Source: Eremomyces bilateralis CBS 781.70
Lineage: Eukaryota; Ascomycota; Dothideomycetes; Eremomycetales; Eremomycetaceae
Length of the DNA stretch: 64,000 bases
Direction: 5' to 3'
NCBI RefSeq assembly: GCF_010015585.1
Contig: NW_022985096.1
Location: 103,916 to 167,915, forward strand
Shown here: piece by piece, positions 59,470-64,000 of the stretch
Layout of the letters: every line of letters begins with the position of its first letter
Numbering within the stretch: the first letter of the stretch is position 1
Made by a program: the position numbers and the translations under genes
The notes under the pieces: model-generated
What the model saw: the letters and a program-made list of their open reading frames with translations, nothing else
Database searches by the model: none
What the model was told of the DNA's origin: nothing

Positions 59470-62400
59470 TCAGATATAGCCTACGTTCGGCTGCTCGCTA
59501 TCGAGACGTCGACGCTTGTTCTCGGGAGCACCAGAAGAAGTAGGGGTATCAGGCGGAGTCTGTTGCCCGACGGATCCATCAACCAAGTACTTGCGCTTGA
59601 TCTTAGGAGGTGTGGCAGGTTGTGCGGATCCAGCTCCGAGCTCGGGGGGCATTGTAATCCTGTCGAAAGGACCAGCCGTCGGTCGTTGGCCAATGATAAC
59701 TTGAGTTGGGCCATCCGACATCACACGGGACGGACCAGCGATCGGTCTACCTCCTTTGTTGATTTGTGATGGGGTGGCAGGCAGCACACGAGACGGGCCA
59801 GCGGTCGGTCTAGGGCCACGCTTGGTTTGAGCTGGGCTGGCGGTCATCACACGGGACGGACCGGTGGCCGGTCGTGCGCCGGTGTTGGTTCGCGATGGAG
59901 TGGTCGGCATCACACGAGGTAGGCCAGCGGTTGGGCTGCCTCTATTGTTGGTTGGAGCCGGGCCGGCAGGGCTCTGGACGACAAATTGAGCACCGTGGGG
60001 TTGGGGGGAAGAGCCCATCCGACCCAGCAAGTCATCTTGTTGAGGATCGACATGAGTTGGACGCTCAAGAACAGGGTCCATCAAAGAAGCGTAGTTGCCC
60101 AGAATCGGCATGGTCTTGGCTTCCTCCTTCTGGAAAGCCGCATCAATCTCATTGACCTTGTGTTGACGCCAGTTGTAGCGAGCCTGCATGGTCTTTTCGT
60201 ATTCGTCCAAGTTGTTCAAGTTCTCGAAGAGGGTAGGCAGGTCATGCTTCAGGATGTCCGTACCGAGGAACTCGAGGATCTTGGAGTTCTTCCTGACGTT
60301 GAACCAATTGTAGATGACATAGAAGAGTCGAGCATGGAACTTCTGTGCTCGCTCTGCGAAATCGACACGGCTTCGCTTGTCGAAGCAAGAGTGCCAGAGG
60401 CTGTGATAGGAGTAGGTTGCGGACTCCATCATCTCGCGAATACAGTACTGAATGCGCGGGGTGTTCAAAGCCAACGTCTTGCAGACTCCGACGAGTTTGT
60501 AGAGCACAGGGATCTTCTCTTTGTGCTGCTCGAGATCCACGCGGAGCTTTTCCCAGTCAACTTGCATACCTGGAGTAGGGTAGCCAACACTGGAGTAGGT
60601 CAAGTAGGTCAACGCCTTGGAATCGAGATTTTCGACTTCACTAATAACATTGTAAGTTGAGTGGAATAAAACGTGCAGCAGCAATAAACTTACTGAGGAA
60701 GCACAGGAACAGGCTTCAAGAGCAAAGCAAGGTCAATTTTAGCTCCCGCGTTAATTGCCTCCTCAACTGCAGCCCGAATGACTCGATTCTTCTCAATGAC
60801 GTCAAGATAATCCTTGACCATAGGGCCTGCAAGATGGGAATAATCCCTGAAAAGATCCAGGTGAGTTCCTTCGCCATACATGGGCCCATAGAGAAGGACT
60901 GGTCACTGTTAGCCAAAGACCTGTGACAGTAAGGAGGCGCAGGAAACCTACAGAGTCCCTGAACTTGCTTGAAAGTCTCAACTGTCCCCTTCTTCATCTT
61001 CTCCAGCACTTTCGCGCCGCGAGTGAACCAATCCAAAACAAATTTCATCTCACGGTCGGTCCATGCTATCACGTTGCCATCTGCGACAAACTGATCGAAC
61101 CCAATGAGGTTGACCCGGTGCTCACCCATCACCATCCGGTTGCAGTGCACTTTGCACTCTTCCGTGATTTTGTCAATGACCACCTTTTGCTCCGGGTTGC
61201 ATGCTTCCGACATCTTGATCGGCTTCTCGAAGGCAGCAACAGGCTGGGGGAATTTCCCGGAGTGTCTGGTCGTAGTTTTCTCAGCGGTTGTGGTGTCTGG
61301 CTCGTCACTATCAGTGGCGCCGGTGGAGTTGTCTTGCTTTTCAGCAGCAGGACTGCTTGGCTCAGAGGCAGTCGTCTCTTGATCGCTGGCGGCAGAGGAA
61401 GAGTCGGTAGAAGCAGTCGACTGAGTGGCTTGGTTGCTGGTGGCAGGTTGAGCGGCTTCCGGTGCTGCTGATTCGTCGTCAACGCAAATGGGCTCAGGAT
61501 AGACGTTGGAAACCTCAATTGATTGATTGGTTTGCTCGCCAGTGGAAAGATGAGAAGAGTTGGATGCCGCGATGCGTTGATTGTTTTGATTATCAGAAAC
61601 AAGGCGAAGGGACGCACGGGGAGACTCCGTGAATTGGTTGTTTTGATTATCAGCAACCAGATGAAGAGACGCTCTGGGAGTCTCTGTGAATTGGTTGTTT
61701 TGATTGCTAATAACAGGATGAGGAGACGCGCCAGGAGCCTCTGTGAATTGGTTGTTTTGATTGCCAACAACAGGACAGGCGGAGGTGTTCGAACCCTCCG
61801 CAGGTTGATTGTTTTGATCTCCAGGGGGAGCATCAACTGCGTTCAAAGTTGGCTTTTCGTTGCCGACAACAACAACGTACCGGGAGTCCGATCTGCGAGC
61901 TGATGGATTGTGTTGAAGCTCACAGGCAAACAGAAAGTCTTCCAATTCGAGTTTCTCCTTCTCAGTGGGAACTGTCATGAGAATTTTGGTTGTGGAAGGG
62001 GGATGTGAAGCCACTGGCAGATGAGAGTTCTGCTTGTCCGGAAGGATATGCAGGTCGTTCGGATGAACGGTGCCTGGGGGGCATCCAGCACCCTGAAGAA
62101 GAGGATTGTCGGCGGAAGTGTAGGCTTGCAGGCCAACAGGAGGACGAATGTAAGGAGCAATTCCAGGCAAGGACGAGACATCGCTGACAGTGTTTATGCG
62201 GATAGTACTGTCACTGACCATGCCGCTCTGATCCATAAGTGCGGGTGCGGACTTGAACTTGCCAGTGGGGTTGATTTGGTCGTCACGGGCGACCTCTCCA
62301 ATCGATTGAGCATTTTCTGCTCTCTCCTTTTCTAGGAGCTCCTCGGCGCGCTCATCGACAATTTCATCAACCCGATCAAAGAACTCATCCTCAGAATCGG

Positions 62401-63183
62401 AGTCAGATTGGTATGTACGATTCGTTAGGGATCTAGTCGGAACAAAGCCCGACCCCTGAGTGGAAATGCCCGACTTAGTGGGCTCACCAGCAGCTCGAGT
62501 GGTGGTACGGTTGACAGCCTTAAAAGTGTTAATGAAAGTTATCTATGCACTTTGACCGCTTGAATTACCTGAATCGTGCCACAATTGGTGTATCCAGTGG
62601 TAGAAGGGTTGCCGGGCTTTTTGGCAGCCACCTCAACTGTATCGAGCTGCATCTCGTTGGAGGGATGAACGGACTGAGGCTTGTCCCCATTAACGTGCTC
62701 AGGAGGAGTGAGCTGTCCATTGTTCAACTCGGCTTCCGGCTGGGCTGACTTGTTGGACTGAGACGCCTCTCCATTGGCATCCTTGCCGATGTGGGCAAAG
62801 AGTTTCGTGTACTCCTCGGGCACGTCCTCACCGAGAATCGGATGATTCTGCCAGTCAATTTCCCATTCAGTGTGGAAGTCGCGGAGATCGCCCGCGATCT
62901 CATTGTTCGAAATGTCACCGGATGCCTCCTCGAAGTCGAAGAAGGCGCTGAGCCCCGGTTCAATCTCAAGCTTCTTCTTCCCGTCATTCTGCTCGTTCAT
63001 TCGCGTCGAGGCATCAGGGAGATTGGTGGAAGGATCATGGGCGACGGCCTCGATGTTCTCGGGGAGGGAGCTGGCACCCGACGTAATGTCATCGGCTGAT
63101 AGAGTTGGGTCGTCGATGTTGGTTTCAGCCGACGCCTTCCTCGCCGCCATGACGGCATCGAACATGATCTGAAAGTCGGACAT
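59470..63183 (-). CDS. Large repeat-containing protein of unknown function
   Basis: Four exons (63183-62569, 62518-60952, 60898-60694, 60640-59470) join exactly to 1185 residues. The start is the ATG at 63183 (MSDFQIMFDAVM). Exon 1 is acidic. Exon 2 contains an acidic Ser-rich stretch (SDSDSEDEFFDRVDEIVDE) and about four tandem 19-residue repeats built on NQNNQFTExPxAS, then a long Ser/Thr/Glu-rich linker. An ordered helical region spans the end of exon 2 to the middle of exon 4 (EQKVVIDKITEECKVHCNRM through WEKLRVDLEQHKEKIPVLYK). The C-terminus has four 21-residue repeats built on GPSRVMxxxPxQ and ends with a basic patch, ENKRRRLDSEQP, a likely nuclear signal. I do not recognise a family. 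The upstream region is pyrimidine-rich on this strand, which suits strong expression. Confidence 0.75.
59640..59930 (-). repeat. 63-bp coding repeat (four 21-residue units)
   Basis: Units beginning GLPRVM, GPSRVM, GPSRVL and GPSRVM follow one another with 21-residue spacing in the C-terminal part of the large repeat protein. Confidence 0.8.
61560..61800 (-). repeat. 57-bp coding minisatellite (19-residue repeats)
   Basis: The word GAATTGGTTG recurs at 61631, 61688 and 61745, exactly 57 bp apart, with a diverged unit on each side. The repeat is in frame and encodes NQNNQFTE-type units. Confidence 0.85.
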
Positions 63184-64000
63184 GATTCGCAAGCGATATC
63201 AATGTCAGAGAAGAATTGAAAGTTCGGAAGAGAAAATTAAGGGGTGCTAGACCAAAGAAGATGAAGTCTGCTTGTTTGAAACGAAGATTAAGCTGTATGA
63301 TGTTGAAATGGATCTTCGAAGAATGGAGAAGAAGCAAAGAAGAGGTGGGAGAGAAGAGAATATCGAAAGGTTTGTGGAAGGAAAATGGAAGATTGGAAGT
63401 GGTAAATGGGGGGGGGAAGTGAAAGTGCAAAGCGAAGGAACAGGAATTTCGAAAATGGGAGAGTTGCGAGTGGGAGACAGCGAATTGCGAAGTGAAATTG
63501 ATAATCCCGAAGGTTTCCAACTCTTGCAGCGACAGAGTGAAAGTGATACCAATTTCTCCCTTCGAAGGGGAACTTGACACTCAATTGCTTCTTCCCCCTA
63601 TCCCTTGTGGGAGTTGAGGCATAGAGATGACCCTCAACCGGCTACAACAAAACCTCCATGCTTTCGCTATCCTGTCGGACTAAGAGTATATAAAGCGGAA
63701 TCCTATCTCGGATTGTTCTTTTGCTCGTCCGGTCCCTCGAAGAATATTGTAGCTTGAGCTGGTCAATCGCATGGCGCCTTGAGACCCTCCGTGAGCCATC
63801 CCCATAGACGATCTTGCTATACTTCCTCTCTTGTAATTATGACCCTAGTGGGTGCATCCCGGGGGCCCAGTTGTGCAAGTAATCCCATCTTCATTCAGCA
63901 CGGTATGGAACTGCAGGCTTCAGCAGGCGGAGTGGTATGTGAGAACCCCAAGCTTCGTTCCTTGCTCTTTCTACTCATCCGCCAACTCCATAGGTTATTT
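63184..64000. promoter_or_regulatory. Upstream region of the repeat-protein gene; purine-rich on the plus strand
   Basis: From about 63215 to 63480 the plus strand is GA-rich, so the minus-strand gene has a CT-rich leader or core promoter. A TATATAAAG lies at 63688 on the plus strand, pointing away from this gene toward the window edge. No further gene was seen. Confidence 0.4.

Noticed and set aside
61560-61800. Regularly spaced repeats resembling a CRISPR array
   Set aside because: They are in-frame coding repeats of 57 bp in a eukaryotic gene, without unique spacers.
63684-63776. TATATAAAG as the promoter of a gene at the right edge
   Set aside because: The next ATG (63771) opens a frame of only three codons, so nothing downstream in the window supports a gene.

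Overview
The window is nuclear DNA of a filamentous ascomycete (Pezizomycotina). Its genes carry 46-90 bp GT-AG introns with CTAAC-like branch sites. The gene content fits: an RCR-family protein, an S28 peptidase, a DUF1757-like protein, an anion:cation-symporter MFS transporter, a FlbC-like zinc-finger factor, a RIC8 relic, eIF1A and ribosomal protein eS30. The mobile elements are also of fungal types.

Layout. 0-4.3 kb: a decayed intron-containing DNA transposase of the tnp2/CACTA kind. 5.3-11.7 kb: four host genes (coiled-coil protein, small secreted protein, RCR-like membrane protein, DUF1757-like protein) and one 384-bp MITE lying 23 bp past a stop codon. 12.4-22.3 kb: an accessory island. 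A solo LTR with a GAACC target duplication is split in two, and 9.6 kb of foreign DNA sits between its halves. That DNA holds a nucleoside hydrolase relic, a second solo LTR of the same family (duplication CAAGC), a copia fossil, a secreted-protein gene and a hAT-like MITE. 23.0-36.8 kb: MFS transporter, S28 peptidase, eIF1A, a small basic protein, a GT25-like glycosyltransferase, a hypothetical gene and a probably decaying membrane-protein gene. 39.8-41.2 kb: a foldback made of two identical, inverted 494-bp arms, each with the C-terminal part of a Tc1-type transposase. 41.2-46.4 kb: no recognised gene, then a two-finger C2H2 factor. 51.2-55.0 kb: a broken RIC8 (synembryn) copy, a CREG-like secreted protein and eS30. 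55.4-63.2 kb: two large fungal proteins of unknown function on the minus strand, one with two sets of tandem amino-acid repeats.

How it fits together. The window is a housekeeping backbone (translation factors, secretion and cell-wall proteins, a transporter, a regulator) interrupted by one compound island and several smaller elements. The genes do not form one pathway or a secondary-metabolite cluster. The most unusual structures are the split LTR with its 9.6-kb insertion and the perfect-armed Tc1 foldback. Exon models were read by eye from splice signals and frame continuity. Family names come from remembered motifs, not from searches.
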